A stretch of DNA of 64,000 bases from Modestobacter italicus (GCF_019799965.1 NZ_JABGCJ010000001.1:682001-746000), one strand, 5' to 3'. Counted from the stretch's first letter, positions 23,190-32,215 are shown. Translations and numbers: made by a program. The notes: generated by a model from the sequence alone, not told the origin.

Positions 23190-25231
23190 CCAGCACCCCG
23201 ACCCCCCTCACCCCGGTCGACCCGGCCCGGCTCACCGAGGTCCTCGACGGCCGGTGGGCGCACGTGCGCCGCGACGCCCGCGAGCAGCTGGGCACCGCCC
23301 GCTACGCCACCGTGCACGGCGAGACGATGACCGAGGCGCGCGAGCGGGTGACCCGGCTGACCGCCGACCTGGCCGGCACCGGCAGCGTCGCCCTCGGCTA
23401 CCCCGCGGCGTACGGCGGGTCCGACGACAGCGGCGGCTCGGTGGTCTCGATCGAGATGCTCGCCCAGGCCGACCTCTCGCTGATGGTCAAGGCCGGGGTG
23501 CAGTGGGGCCTGTTCGGCGGGGCCGTGCAGGCGCTGGGCACCCAGCGCCACCACGACGAGTTCCTGCCGGCGATCATCAGTTTCGACCTGCCCGGCTGCT
23601 TCGCGATGACCGAGACCGGCCACGGCTCCGACGTCCAGCAGCTGCGCACCACGGCCACCTACGACCCGGCGACGCAGACGTTCGACCTGCACACCCCGCA
23701 CGAGGCCGCCCGCAAGGACTACATCGGCAACGCTGCGAAGGACGGGCGGATGGCGGTCGTGTTCGCGCAGCTGGTCACCGGCGGGCAGCGGCACGGGGTG
23801 CACGCCTGGCTGGTGCCGATCCGCGACGCCGCGGGCGACCCGATGCCCGGGGTGACCATCGGCGACGACGGCCCCAAGGCCGGGCTGCTCGGCGTGGACA
23901 ACGGCCGGCTGAGCTTCGACCACGTCCGCGTCCCGCGGGAGATGCTGCTCGACCGCTACGGCCAGGTCGCCCCCGACGGCACCTACTCGTCGTCCATCGA
24001 GAACGAGACGCGGCGCTTCTTCACCATGCTCGGCACCCTGGTGCGCGGGCGGGTCAGCGTCGGCGGCTCGGCGTCCTCGGCGACGAAGGTGGCCCTGGAG
24101 ATCGCCGTCCGCTACGGCGACGTGCGCCGCCAGTTCTCCGCCCCCGGCGAGGAGCGCGAGGTCGTGGTCAACGACTACCTGGTGCACCAGCGCAAGCTGC
24201 TCCCCGCCCTGGCGCGCACCTACGCCTTCTCCTTCGCCCAGGAGGAGCTGCTCGGCACCATGCACGACGTGCTGGGCGCCGGGTCCGTCGACGAGGGGGC
24301 GCAGCGCGAGCTGGAGTCCCGGGCCGCCGGGCTCAAGGCGCTGCAGACCTGGCACGCCACCCAGACCATCCAGCTGTGCCGGGAGGCCTGCGGCGGCGCC
24401 GGCTACCTGCAGGAGAACCGGCTGCCCGGGCTCAAGGCCGACACCGACGTCTTCACCACCTTCGAGGGCGACAACACGGTGCTCATGCAGCTGGTCGCCA
24501 AGGGCCTGCTCACCGGCTACCGGGACGCCTTCGGCTCCCTGGACGGCTGGGGCAAGGCCGCGTTCGTCGCCGAGCAGGTGCGGGAGACGGTGCTCGAGCG
24601 GACCGCGGCCCGTGCGCTGATCCAGCGGCTGGTCGACGCCGTCCCCGGCCGGGAGGACGACGTCCCCTTCACCGACCGCGGCTGGCAGCTGAAGATGCTC
24701 GAGGACCGGGAAGAGCACGTCCTGGCGGGCGTGATCAAGCGGCTGCGCCGCAACGCCGCCACCCACCGGGACGGCCGGCAGTTCGACGTCTTCAACGACG
24801 TGCAGGACCACGCGCTCAAGGCCGCCGAGGCGCACATGGAGCGGGTGGTGCTGGAGGCGTTCGTCGCCGGCATCGAGCGGACGTCGGACCCGGCCGCGCG
24901 GGCGCTGCTGTCCCGGGTCTGCGACCTGTTCGCGCTCACCACCATCGAGGCGGACAAGGGCTGGTACCTGGAGCACTCGCGGATCAGCCCGACCCGCGGC
25001 AAGGCGCTCACCGGCGCGGTGAACGAGCTGCTGGCCGAGCTGCGCCCGCACATGCGCACCCTGGTCGACGCCTTCGCGATCCCGGACGCCTGGCTGAACT
25101 GCGCGATCCTGGCCGAGGAGCCGGGCCGCCAGGAGACGATGGCCGCCCACGACGCCGCACTGCGGTCCGCCGGCAGCGAGCCGCAGGCGCAGGACACCGC
25201 GACCGACCTGGACATGGCCCCCGCCCAGTAG
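23186..25231 (+). CDS. Acyl-CoA oxidase-like acyl-CoA dehydrogenase
   Basis: A 681-aa flavoenzyme that introduces the 2,3-trans double bond in acyl-CoA. Motifs are CFAMTETGHGSDVQQLRTTA, the mid-domain VRYGDVRRQF, and the catalytic Glu region FTTFEGDNTVLMQLVAKGLL. The length and extended C-terminal helical domain (to DLDMAPAQ) fit acyl-CoA oxidases better than about 390-aa dehydrogenases or 611-aa FadE5. If a true oxidase, it passes electrons to O2. The GTG at 23186 overlaps the tetR stop, with GGAGGAA just before it. Two REP-like palindromes follow. Confidence 0.85.
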   Translation: MTSTPTPLTPVDPARLTEVLDGRWAHVRRDAREQLGTARYATVHGETMTEARERVTRLTADLAGTGSVALGYPAAYGGSDDSGGSVVSIEMLAQADLSLMVKAGVQWGLFGGAVQALGTQRHHDEFLPAIISFDLPGCFAMTETGHGSDVQQLRTTATYDPATQTFDLHTPHEAARKDYIGNAAKDGRMAVVFAQLVTGGQRHGVHAWLVPIRDAAGDPMPGVTIGDDGPKAGLLGVDNGRLSFDHVRVPREMLLDRYGQVAPDGTYSSSIENETRRFFTMLGTLVRGRVSVGGSASSATKVALEIAVRYGDVRRQFSAPGEEREVVVNDYLVHQRKLLPALARTYAFSFAQEELLGTMHDVLGAGSVDEGAQRELESRAAGLKALQTWHATQTIQLCREACGGAGYLQENRLPGLKADTDVFTTFEGDNTVLMQLVAKGLLTGYRDAFGSLDGWGKAAFVAEQVRETVLERTAARALIQRLVDAVPGREDDVPFTDRGWQLKMLEDREEHVLAGVIKRLRRNAATHRDGRQFDVFNDVQDHALKAAEAHMERVVLEAFVAGIERTSDPAARALLSRVCDLFALTTIEADKGWYLEHSRISPTRGKALTGAVNELLAELRPHMRTLVDAFAIPDAWLNCAILAEEPGRQETMAAHDAALRSAGSEPQAQDTATDLDMAPAQ

Positions 25232-25258
25232 CCGGCGGCCCGCGCGGGCGGAGCCGAC

Positions 25259-25288
25259 GAGCGGCCATGTTCGCCAACATGGCCGCTC
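25259..25288. repeat. REP-like palindrome
   Basis: Perfect 13-bp arms (core GGCCATGTT / AACATGGCC) around CGCC. It is the first of a tandem pair after the acyl-CoA oxidase gene. Confidence 0.7.
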
Positions 25289-25290
25289 AC

Positions 25291-25322
25291 CTCCCGGCCA
25301 TGTCGGCCAACACGGCCGGGAG
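25291..25322. repeat. REP-like palindrome, variant
   Basis: 13-bp arms with one mismatch (CTCCCGGCCATGT / ACACGGCCGGGAG) around CGGCCA. It is the second of the pair, 2 nt after the first. Confidence 0.65.
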
Positions 25323-25395
25323 GGGACGGCGGACGGGGCCGCTCCCGGGAGGGGACGGCGGACGGCGGCGGGCCGGGGCCGGATGATGTGCGGTC

Positions 25396-26103
25396 GTGGA
25401 GATCGTGGCCGCTGCGGCGGAGACGCTGCGGGTGCCGGCCGTGGTCGACCTGGCGGCGGTGGTCGTCGGCGCGCTCACCGGTGGACTCCTCGCCGCCCGG
25501 GAGGGGTTCGCCGTCTCCGGGGTGCTGCTGCTGGCGGTCAGCACCGGGCTGGGCGGCGGGCTGATCCGCGACGTGCTGCTCGCCGGCCCCCCGCCGGTCG
25601 CGCTGACCAACCCCGCCTACCTGCCGACCGTGGCGATCACCGCCATGGTGACCTTCTTCTTCTCCGGCTGGCTGTCCCGGCTGACCGGCCTGCTCGTCGG
25701 CCTGGACGCGCTGACGCTCGGGTTCTTCACCGTGATCGGGGCGCAGAAGGCCGAGCTGGCAGGGCTGCCCAGCGCCTCGGTGGTCTTCATCGGCACCCTC
25801 ACCGGGGTCGGCGGCGCGGTCATCCGGGACGTGCTGCTGGCCCAGCGGGCCGACATCGTGCAGCCCGGCCCCTACAACGCCGTCGCGGCCCTGCTCGGGG
25901 CCACCGCGCTGACCGTGCTCGCCGGTCCGCTGGGCCTGCCCCCACTGCCGGTCGCCGCGCTGGTCATCGCGCTGGTCGCGGCGCTGCGGGTCGTCTCGGT
26001 GTGGCGCGGCTGGGAGGCCCCGGTAGCGGTCGACCTGCCGCAGCGGGCCCGCAGCCGGCTGGTCCGCCGCACCCCGCGGCGACGTCGCCGCCGGCGGGCC
26101 TGA
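25396..26103 (+). CDS. TRIC-like/UPF0126 membrane channel protein
   Basis: A 235-aa integral membrane protein with two homologous halves. Each half contains the repeat signature GGGLIRDVLL (first) and GGAVIRDVLL (second) and three hydrophobic helices. This is the UPF0126/trimeric intracellular cation-channel-like family, expected to conduct K+ or other small cations. The tail is highly basic ([12 protein letters not shown]). GTG start at 25396. It ends 2 nt before the convergent SpoIIE phosphatase gene. Confidence 0.85.
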   Translation: MEIVAAAAETLRVPAVVDLAAVVVGALTGGLLAAREGFAVSGVLLLAVSTGLGGGLIRDVLLAGPPPVALTNPAYLPTVAITAMVTFFFSGWLSRLTGLLVGLDALTLGFFTVIGAQKAELAGLPSASVVFIGTLTGVGGAVIRDVLLAQRADIVQPGPYNAVAALLGATALTVLAGPLGLPPLPVAALVIALVAALRVVSVWRGWEAPVAVDLPQRARSRLVRRTPRRRRRRRA

Positions 26104-26104
26104 G

Positions 26105-28945
26105 TCAGGCCCGCTCCCTGCCCGCGCCGGGCACCACCGACGGTGCCGGGCTGATCCCCGGGGGCACCCGCTGCGGGCCGGCCTCCGGCGGTCGCGGTTC
26201 GTCCTGCGGGTGCACCCGGACGGCGAGCAGGGCCACGTCGTCCTCGGTGTCGGGCAGGTACATGCGCTCCAGCAGCCGGTCGCACAGCTGCTGCAGCGGC
26301 AGGTCGGTGAGCCCGGCCAGCACCCGGCACAGCTCGGCGATCCCGGCGTCCAGGTCGCGGTCGCGGCGCTCCACCAGACCGTCGGTGTAGAGCAGCAGCG
26401 TCCCGCCGCGCTGGATCACCGCGACCCGGTCGTGCCGGGGGCGGCGGGGCTCGACGCCGAGCAGCAGGTCCGGGTCGTCGCCGTCGAGCAGGGTGACCGT
26501 GCCGTCGCCGCCGACCAGCACCGGGGGCGGGTGCCCGGCGGTCGACCAGCGCACCCGGGTGTCGGCGACGGCGAGCTCCGGGTCGTCCTGCTCCAGCCGG
26601 GCGACCAGCGCGGTGGCCATGGTGTCCAGGTCGAGGCCGAAGCTGGCCCGGTCCAGGCCGGTGAGCACCTCCGCCGGCGTGCCGCCGGTGTGGTGCCCGA
26701 TGCCGCGCAGCAGGCCGCGCAGCTGGCCCATCGCCGCCGCCGCGCGGCTGTCGTGGCCCACGACGTCCCCGATCACCAGCATCGTCGCCCCGTCGGGCTG
26801 CACGAACGCGTCGTACCAGTCGCCGCCGACCTCGGCGCCCGCCGCCGCGGGGACGTACCGGACGACGATCTCGCAGTGGTCCGGTGCCGGCGGGGCGGTG
26901 AGCATGCTGCGCTGCAGCGTCTCGGCCAGCCGGCGCTGCTGACCGAACAGCTGCGCCTGCTGCAGCGCCACGCCGGCCCGCCGGCCGAGCTCCAGCGCGA
27001 TGTCCAGCTCGGCGTCGTTGTGCCGGCCGCGCCCGGCCTCGGCGTAGAGGCCCAGCGCGCCCAGGGTGACACCGCGGGCGACCAGCGGGACGACGATCCC
27101 CGACCCCGCGGCCAGCCGGCCGAGCAGCGCCTGGGCCTGCGGGTCGGGCAGCGCCCGCTGCACGTAGCCGGCGTCCAGGTCGGTGACCACCAGCGGCCGG
27201 CCGCTGCGGATCACCACCCGGGCGGCGGCCTCGTCGGTCATCCCGGCGACCATCGCGCGCACGTACTCGGCCAGCTCGGCGGAGCGGCGCGGGTCCCGGT
27301 GCGCGGAGGCGACGTCCCGCATCCGGCCGTGCTCGTCGGCGACGACGACCCAGCACCAGTCGCCGAGCGCGGGCACCACCAGCTCGGCCAGCCGGCCCAG
27401 CTGCTCGGCGATGTCCAGCGTCCCGGACAGCACCCGGCCGGCCTCGGCGAGCAGCTCCAGCCGCGCGTTCGCCGCGGCCATCTGCGCCACGGCGGCGTCC
27501 CGCTCGGCATCGGCCTGCAGACGGGAGACGGTCAGCCCGATCTGCGCGGTCAGCGCCTCCAGCAGCGACACCTCCTCCTCGTCCAGCGTGCGGTCCTCCG
27601 ACCAGACGGCGATGAAGCTGCCGAGCACCCGGCCCTCCACCCGCAGCGGCAGCGCGGCCAGCGCCCGCACGCCCACCAGGTCACCGACCTCGGCCATCCG
27701 CGGGAAGGCGGCCACCGCGGCATCCCGGTCGGCCAGCAGCACCGGGACGCCGTGCCGCGCCACGTACTGGGTGGGCAGCGCGTCGTCGAGGGCCAGCTCC
27801 ACCCCGCTGCTGGGCAGGGTCACGTCGGCGCCGGACTCGACCGCGTCGGCCAGACCGCGGGTCATGTGCAGTCGCAGCCGGTCACCGTCGGGGTCGAAGA
27901 CCGCCAGCGCACCGGCGGCGACCCCCAGCACCGCCGAGCAGCCCCGCAGCGCCACCTCGGCCAGCTCCGGCATCCGGGCCGCGTTGGCCAGCTCGGCGGC
28001 CACCTCGCTGATCGCCGCAGCCCGCTGCACGGCGACCAGCCGCCGCTGCGCCTCCTCCCGTGCGCCGGTGACGTCCACCGTCGTCCCGAGCAGTCGCACC
28101 GGCTCGCCCCGCTGGTCGCGGAGCACCCGGCCGCGGGAGACCGTCCAGCGCACCTGGCCGTCCTCCCGCAGCACGCGCATCTCCACCACGAACTCACCGG
28201 CCTCCGCGGTCAGCGCCGCCTCCATCGCCGTCCGGACCGTGTCGTGGTCGTCCGGGTGGATGCGGGCCATCAGGTCGTCGTCGCCGGCCAGCACCAGCGG
28301 CCCGGTCAGGCCGAAGATGGCTGCGTTCCGCTCGTCCCAGTGCACCGAGCCGGCCCGCACGTCCCGCTCCCAGATGCCGACCGACCCGGCCTCCAGGGCC
28401 ACCTCGAGCCGCGCCGTCGAGGCGCCGACCGCGGACTGCGCGGCAGCGAGCTCCAGCTCGGCGACGACGGAGGCCGCCAGCTGCGTCACCAGCTGGGCGT
28501 CGTCGTCGGACCAGCTGCGCGGCTGGTCGTCGTAGACCGCGAGCACGCCCACCACCTGCCCGGACGCCGCGGTCAGCGGCGCGCCCAGGTAGGCCTGCAC
28601 CTGCCCGGAGGTCACCGCCGGCAGACGGGCCACCCGGTCGTCCGCGGCGGCGACCGGCACGTTGAGCGGCAGCCCCTGGCGGACCGTGATCGCCGACAGC
28701 GCGCCGGTCAGCAGGGCTGGTCCGCCGACCGCGCCCTCGGGCAGGCCGTACCCGCCGATGACGACGTCGCGGTCGGTGAAGAGGGTGACCTTGGCGTGGC
28801 CGGCGCCGACCAGCCGCGCGGCCAGGCCGGAGAGCCGGTCGAACGGCGCCCCGGCGGAGGCCTCCTCCATCAGCCGGCGCGCGGCCGCGATCCGCTGCGG
28901 GTCGGTCAGCGGGTCGTCGCCGGTCGCCGTGCTCGCCGGAAGCAC
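26105..28945 (-). CDS. GAF-PAS-GAF-GAF-SpoIIE serine phosphatase
   Basis: A 946-aa cytoplasmic sensor phosphatase. Domains by eye: GAF about 15-170, PAS about 180-295 (WERDVRAGSVHWDERN, then the DVTGAREEAQR linker), GAF about 310-475, GAF about 500-670, and PP2C/SpoIIE about 690-920. The phosphatase metal motifs are complete: GGDWYDAF, VIGDVVGHDS and DTEDDVALLAV. Such RsbU-like proteins dephosphorylate anti-anti-sigma factors and set sigma-factor activity. No partner switch genes are in the window. GTG start with GGAGGT 9 nt upstream. It is divergent from the EAL gene. Confidence 0.9.
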   Translation of the reverse strand: MLPASTATGDDPLTDPQRIAAARRLMEEASAGAPFDRLSGLAARLVGAGHAKVTLFTDRDVVIGGYGLPEGAVGGPALLTGALSAITVRQGLPLNVPVAAADDRVARLPAVTSGQVQAYLGAPLTAASGQVVGVLAVYDDQPRSWSDDDAQLVTQLAASVVAELELAAAQSAVGASTARLEVALEAGSVGIWERDVRAGSVHWDERNAAIFGLTGPLVLAGDDDLMARIHPDDHDTVRTAMEAALTAEAGEFVVEMRVLREDGQVRWTVSRGRVLRDQRGEPVRLLGTTVDVTGAREEAQRRLVAVQRAAAISEVAAELANAARMPELAEVALRGCSAVLGVAAGALAVFDPDGDRLRLHMTRGLADAVESGADVTLPSSGVELALDDALPTQYVARHGVPVLLADRDAAVAAFPRMAEVGDLVGVRALAALPLRVEGRVLGSFIAVWSEDRTLDEEEVSLLEALTAQIGLTVSRLQADAERDAAVAQMAAANARLELLAEAGRVLSGTLDIAEQLGRLAELVVPALGDWCWVVVADEHGRMRDVASAHRDPRRSAELAEYVRAMVAGMTDEAAARVVIRSGRPLVVTDLDAGYVQRALPDPQAQALLGRLAAGSGIVVPLVARGVTLGALGLYAEAGRGRHNDAELDIALELGRRAGVALQQAQLFGQQRRLAETLQRSMLTAPPAPDHCEIVVRYVPAAAGAEVGGDWYDAFVQPDGATMLVIGDVVGHDSRAAAAMGQLRGLLRGIGHHTGGTPAEVLTGLDRASFGLDLDTMATALVARLEQDDPELAVADTRVRWSTAGHPPPVLVGGDGTVTLLDGDDPDLLLGVEPRRPRHDRVAVIQRGGTLLLYTDGLVERRDRDLDAGIAELCRVLAGLTDLPLQQLCDRLLERMYLPDTEDDVALLAVRVHPQDEPRPPEAGPQRVPPGISPAPSVVPGAGRERA

Positions 28946-29124
28946 GCTCAGTCGACCTCCCCCGGCTCACCACGCCGACCGCCCGGGCCGACCACCCACC
29001 ACACGCGGGCGGCACCATGCTGGCACGCCGCCGCCGGGGTCCACGGGACCGCTGCCGGGGCGGTGTCGCCTCCGCCGGGCACGGAGCTCTCAAGGACCAG
29101 CCCCGGACGACCGATCTGGAGGAG

Positions 29125-30219
29125 GTGACGTCGACCCTCTCGGACCGCTGGGACTGCCGGCCGCTGCTGTCCGGCGCCGATGACCTGACGATCGTCTTCC
29201 AGCCCATCGTCGACCTGGCCTCCGCCTCGGTGGCCGGCTACGAGGCCCTCGCCCGGTTCCCGGGGACGGCCGCACCCGACGTGTGGTTCGCCGCGGCCCA
29301 CGAGGCCGGCCTGGGCGCGGAGCTGGAGGGGCTGGCCCTGCGCAAGGCCCTCGCCTCGCTGCCCGACCTGCCGCCGAACACCTTCCTCACCGTCAACGTC
29401 AGCCCGCACCTGCTGGGTGCGGCGCCGGTTGCCGCCGCCCTCGCCGAGCCGGCGACGCTGCGCCGGGTCGTGGTCGAGCTGACCGAGCACATGCCGACCC
29501 CCGACCTGGCCGGGCTCCGCGCGCAGACCGCCGCGCTGCGCGGCCGCGGCGCGCTGATCGCCATCGACGACGCGGGCTCCGGCTACGCCGGGCTGCAGCA
29601 GCTCGCCGAGATCCGCCCGCAGCTGGTCAAGCTCGACCGCGCGCTGGTCAGCGGCGCCGACACCGACCCGGTCAAGACGGCGCTGGCGGAGATGGTCGGC
29701 GCCTTCACCAGCCGGATCGACGCCTGGCTCCTGGCCGAGGGCATCGAGACCCCGGGCGAGCTGGCCGCCTTCGCCCGGCTCGGCGTCCCGCTGGCGCAGG
29801 GCTGGCTGCTCGGCCGCCCGGCACCGCACTTCGCGCCGCTCTCCCCCCAGGCCGCCCAGCTGGTGCGCACCCAGGTGGCCCGCGCCCAGCTGTCGGACTC
29901 GGTGGCCAGCCTGCTGCGCCCGCTCCGCCAGCACGGCGTCGGGGACGACGACGGTGCGCCGCCGCCCTACGTCGTCCTGGACGACGCCGAGGTGCCGGTG
30001 GAGCTGGTGCTCGCCGACCCGCGTACCGGCGCCGCCTACCGCGCGCCGGTGTCGCTGCGGGTACCGCCGTCGGCCGGGGTGACCGAGACCCTGCAGCGCG
30101 CGCTCACCCGCCCGCCGGTGCACCGCTTCGACCCGGTGCTGTGCACCGACCGCACCGGCAGCGTCGTCGGTCTGCTGCGGGTCGAGGACCTCGCGTCGGC
30201 CGCAGCCGCCGGCCGCTGA
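29125..30219 (+). CDS. EAL-domain c-di-GMP phosphodiesterase
   Basis: A 364-aa protein. The EAL domain (about residues 20-245) keeps the catalytic set: YEALARF (EAL at 40-42), TVNVSPHLL, VVELTEH, IDDAGSGYAGL, LVKLDRALV, LAEGIET and AQGWLLGRP. It should therefore hydrolyse c-di-GMP. The C-terminal about 110 residues form an alpha/beta part of uncertain type. The start is uncertain. GTG 29125 has GGAGG only 2 nt upstream, and an ATG at 29017 would add 36 atypical Arg-rich residues. It is divergent from the SpoIIE phosphatase, so the two may share a promoter region. Confidence 0.85.
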   Translation: MTSTLSDRWDCRPLLSGADDLTIVFQPIVDLASASVAGYEALARFPGTAAPDVWFAAAHEAGLGAELEGLALRKALASLPDLPPNTFLTVNVSPHLLGAAPVAAALAEPATLRRVVVELTEHMPTPDLAGLRAQTAALRGRGALIAIDDAGSGYAGLQQLAEIRPQLVKLDRALVSGADTDPVKTALAEMVGAFTSRIDAWLLAEGIETPGELAAFARLGVPLAQGWLLGRPAPHFAPLSPQAAQLVRTQVARAQLSDSVASLLRPLRQHGVGDDDGAPPPYVVLDDAEVPVELVLADPRTGAAYRAPVSLRVPPSAGVTETLQRALTRPPVHRFDPVLCTDRTGSVVGLLRVEDLASAAAAGR

Positions 30220-30278
30220 CCTCCGGGCCGCCCCGACCCGCGGCCCGGCCACCCCGCCCACCGAGCACAGGAGCCGCC

Positions 30279-30452
30279 ATGAAGACCTTCGCCTGCGGGG
30301 ACGTCGTCCCCGGCTGCACCACCACGTTCACCGGACCCGACGAGGACGCCGTCCTCACCCACGTGGCCGCCCACGCCGCCGCCGACCACGGGCTGGGCAG
30401 CGTGCCGCCCGAGCTCGTGGCGCAGGTCCGCGCGCACATCGTCGCGGCCTGA
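30279..30452 (+). CDS. DUF1059-family small protein
   Basis: A 57-aa protein of unknown function. It matches DUF1059: MKTFACGDVVPGCTTTF, then two His in THVAAHAAADHGL. The two Cys and His residues suggest a small metal site. The ATG at 30279 has CAGGAG at 7-nt spacing. It lies downstream of the EAL gene and is followed 1 nt after its stop by a structured repeat and then a terminator. Confidence 0.8.
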   Translation: MKTFACGDVVPGCTTTFTGPDEDAVLTHVAAHAAADHGLGSVPPELVAQVRAHIVAA

Positions 30453-30453
30453 C

Positions 30454-30511
30454 GAAGGACCCTCTGCCCCCCACGCCTCGCGAGCTCGGCGCGGGCCCCT
30501 GCAGAGGGGCC
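30454..30511 (+). repeat. Stop-adjacent structured element, copy A
   Basis: It begins GAAGGACC 1 nt after the DUF1059 TGA and is 58 nt long. Outer arms CCCTCTGC / GCAGAGGG pair perfectly. The core is TGCCCCCCAC ... CTCGC ... GCTCG ... GCGGGCCCC. Confidence 0.8.
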
Positions 30512-30515
30512 GATG

Positions 30516-30546
30516 CCGGGAGGGCCGCCTGCGGCGGCCCTCCCGG
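30516..30546. terminator. Convergent terminator hairpin
   Basis: A perfect 14-bp stem (CCGGGAGGGCCGCC) with a TGC loop lies immediately before the stop of the convergent aldo/keto reductase. Confidence 0.8.
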
Positions 30547-30547
30547 C

Positions 30548-31471
30548 TCACGCGCTGGCGTCGGTGAGGCGCTGGCGCTGCTCGTCGGTGAGCACCAGGT
30601 CGAGCATCGGCAGCAGGTCGGCGAGCTGCTCGACCGAGCGGCCGCTGGCGATCGGCGCGGTCACCGCGGGCTGGTCGGCGAGCCAGCGCAGCGCCACGGC
30701 CGCCCCGGTGACGCCGTGCGCCTCGGCGACCTCGGTCAGCGCGGACAGCACCCGGTCGCCCTTCTCCCCCACGTACTTCGCCGCGCCCTTGGCCCGCGGC
30801 GAGTCGATCGTCTCCCCCGCGCGGTACTTGCCGGTAAGGAAGCCGCGCGCCAGCCCGAAGTAGGGCATCGAGCCCAGCCCGCGCTCGGTCACCACGGCGG
30901 CCAGCTCGGCCGCGTACACCTCGCGCTCCATCAGGTTGTAGTGCGGCTGCAGCGCCACGTACCCGGTCACCCCGAGCTGCTGCGCGGTGTCCAGCGCCTC
31001 GGTCAGCCGCTTCGCCGAGTAGTTCGACGCCGCGGCGTAGCGCACCTTGCCGGCCTGCACCAGCTCGTCGAAGGCGGTGAGCGTCTCCTCCAGCGGCGTC
31101 GTCTCGTCGTCGTAGTGCGCGTAGTACAGGTCGATGGTGTCCACCTGCAGGTTGCGCAGCGAGCGCTCGGCGGCCGCCCGGATCTCCGGGGCCGACAGCG
31201 GGTGCTCCTTCTCCCCCGGCGAGGCCTTGGTGGCCACCACGAACCGGTCGCGCACCCCGCGCTCGGCCATCCAGTTGCCGAGGATCGTCTCGGAGACGCC
31301 GTTGCCGTACATCTCGGCGGTGTCGACGAACGGCTGCTGGGTACTGGGGACTGCGTCGAGGAAGCGGTCGAGCAGGGCGAAGGACGTCGGCTCGTCGGCC
31401 GTCCACCCGAACACGTTGCCGCCCAGGCAGAGGTCGCTGACGGTCAGGTCGGTCCCGGGGAGCTGAGGCAT
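30548..31471 (-). CDS. Aldo/keto reductase
   Basis: A 307-aa NADPH-dependent (alpha/beta)8 oxidoreductase. Motifs are LGGNVFGWTADE, FVDTAEMYGNGVSE (active-site Asp and Tyr), VVATKAS (Lys), LYYAHYDD (His) and APIASGRSVEQL (cofactor). The tetrad appears complete. The substrate is unknown. It is closest to the YajO/AKR11-like group acting on small carbonyls. ATG at 31471 lies 7 nt after TAGCGT on this strand, a leaderless arrangement. Confidence 0.9.
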   Translation of the reverse strand: MPQLPGTDLTVSDLCLGGNVFGWTADEPTSFALLDRFLDAVPSTQQPFVDTAEMYGNGVSETILGNWMAERGVRDRFVVATKASPGEKEHPLSAPEIRAAAERSLRNLQVDTIDLYYAHYDDETTPLEETLTAFDELVQAGKVRYAAASNYSAKRLTEALDTAQQLGVTGYVALQPHYNLMEREVYAAELAAVVTERGLGSMPYFGLARGFLTGKYRAGETIDSPRAKGAAKYVGEKGDRVLSALTEVAEAHGVTGAAVALRWLADQPAVTAPIASGRSVEQLADLLPMLDLVLTDEQRQRLTDASA

Positions 31472-31834
31472 GGGCTCCACGCTAGGCGGGCCACCAGGAC
31501 GTCGCGCGGCGGGCGCCCGGACCGCCAGCGGGTCCCGAATCCGTGACGCTTGTGACCAACGAGCAGGAAAACCCCGGAAATCCGGGGGTACGGCTCGCCA
31601 ACACCCAGGTCGGCATGGCAACGTGCCCGCCGTTGCTGGTCGACGACGGGGTCGGCCAGATCCGCCCACCGTGCCCCCCGCCGCGTTGTTCGTCCGCGGC
31701 GAGTTGGCACGGTGGAGGCCTCGGAGGTCCGCCAGGACGGCCGGGGGACGCGACCCGGCCCAGCCGGACGCGACACCAGACTGCGCCCGCCCCGCACCGG
31801 GGCAGGCTGCTGATCACACTGTGAGAGGAACACC
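31472..31834. other. 363-bp divergent intergenic region upstream of HU
   Basis: This is the only gap over 300 bp. It holds the aldo/keto reductase -10 (TAGCGT, 31479-31484 on minus), a small hairpin CCCCGGA-AA-TCCGGGG (31572-31587) and presumably the HU promoter, which I could not place. The 93-codon open frame at 31543-31824 has no ribosome site and un-gene-like composition, so it was not called. Confidence 0.5.
31479..31484 (-). promoter_or_regulatory. -10 hexamer for the leaderless aldo/keto reductase gene
   Basis: TAGCGT on the minus strand lies 7 nt before the ATG at 31471. Confidence 0.55.
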
Positions 31835-32122
31835 ATGAACAAGGCTGAACTCGTCTCCGCCATCGCCAAGCGCGCCGACGTCCCCTCGTCGACCGTCGAC
31901 TCGGTGCTCAACGGTCTCCAGGAGGAGCTCGTCGAGGCCATCACCCGCGGCGAGAAGGTGGCCGTCCCCGGCCTGCTGACCGTCGAGCGCTCGCAGCGTT
32001 CCGCCCGCACCGGGCGCAACCCGCAGACCGGTGAGTCGATCGAGATCGCCGCGGCGCACACCGCCAAGGTGACCGCCGGCTCCAACCTGAAGAAGGCCGC
32101 TGCCGCCGTCCCGGTCAAGTGA
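31835..32122 (+). CDS. hup: HU-family DNA-binding protein
   Basis: A 95-aa nucleoid protein. It opens MNKAELVSAIAKRADVP and has the beta-arm motif RSARTGRNPQTGE and the closing AAHTAKVTAGSNLKKA. It is the short form, without the long Lys/Ala-rich tail of mycobacterial HupB. It bends DNA non-specifically and exists as a dimer. AGAGGA lies 6 nt before the ATG. Two hairpins follow. Confidence 0.95.
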   Translation: MNKAELVSAIAKRADVPSSTVDSVLNGLQEELVEAITRGEKVAVPGLLTVERSQRSARTGRNPQTGESIEIAAAHTAKVTAGSNLKKAAAAVPVK

Positions 32123-32126
32123 GCAA

Positions 32127-32145
32127 CGGCCCTCTCGCAGGGCCG
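32127..32145 (+). terminator. First hairpin after HU
   Basis: A 7-bp stem CGGCCCT / AGGGCCG with a CTCGC loop lies 4 nt after the HU stop. Confidence 0.55.
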
Positions 32146-32161
32146 CACTGAGCACCACCCC

Positions 32162-32215
32162 AGCGCCCCCGTCGCGCGCCTGGCACCCCGTGCCAGGATG
32201 CGCGGCGGGGGCGCT
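32162..32215 (+). terminator. Long hairpin after HU
   Basis: A 54-nt imperfect inverted repeat: 10 perfect pairs (AGCGCCCCCG), a mostly paired middle and 7 perfect pairs (CCTGGCA) around CCCCG. It is a strong terminator for a highly expressed gene. Confidence 0.7.

Noticed and set aside
26210-29128. A 972-codon open frame on the plus strand
   Set aside because: Shadow of the GAF/PAS/SpoIIE phosphatase, which has complete catalytic motifs on the minus strand.
31543-31824. A 93-codon frame upstream of HU
   Set aside because: No ribosome site, mixed codon use and overlap with the expected HU promoter region. It is not supported as a gene.
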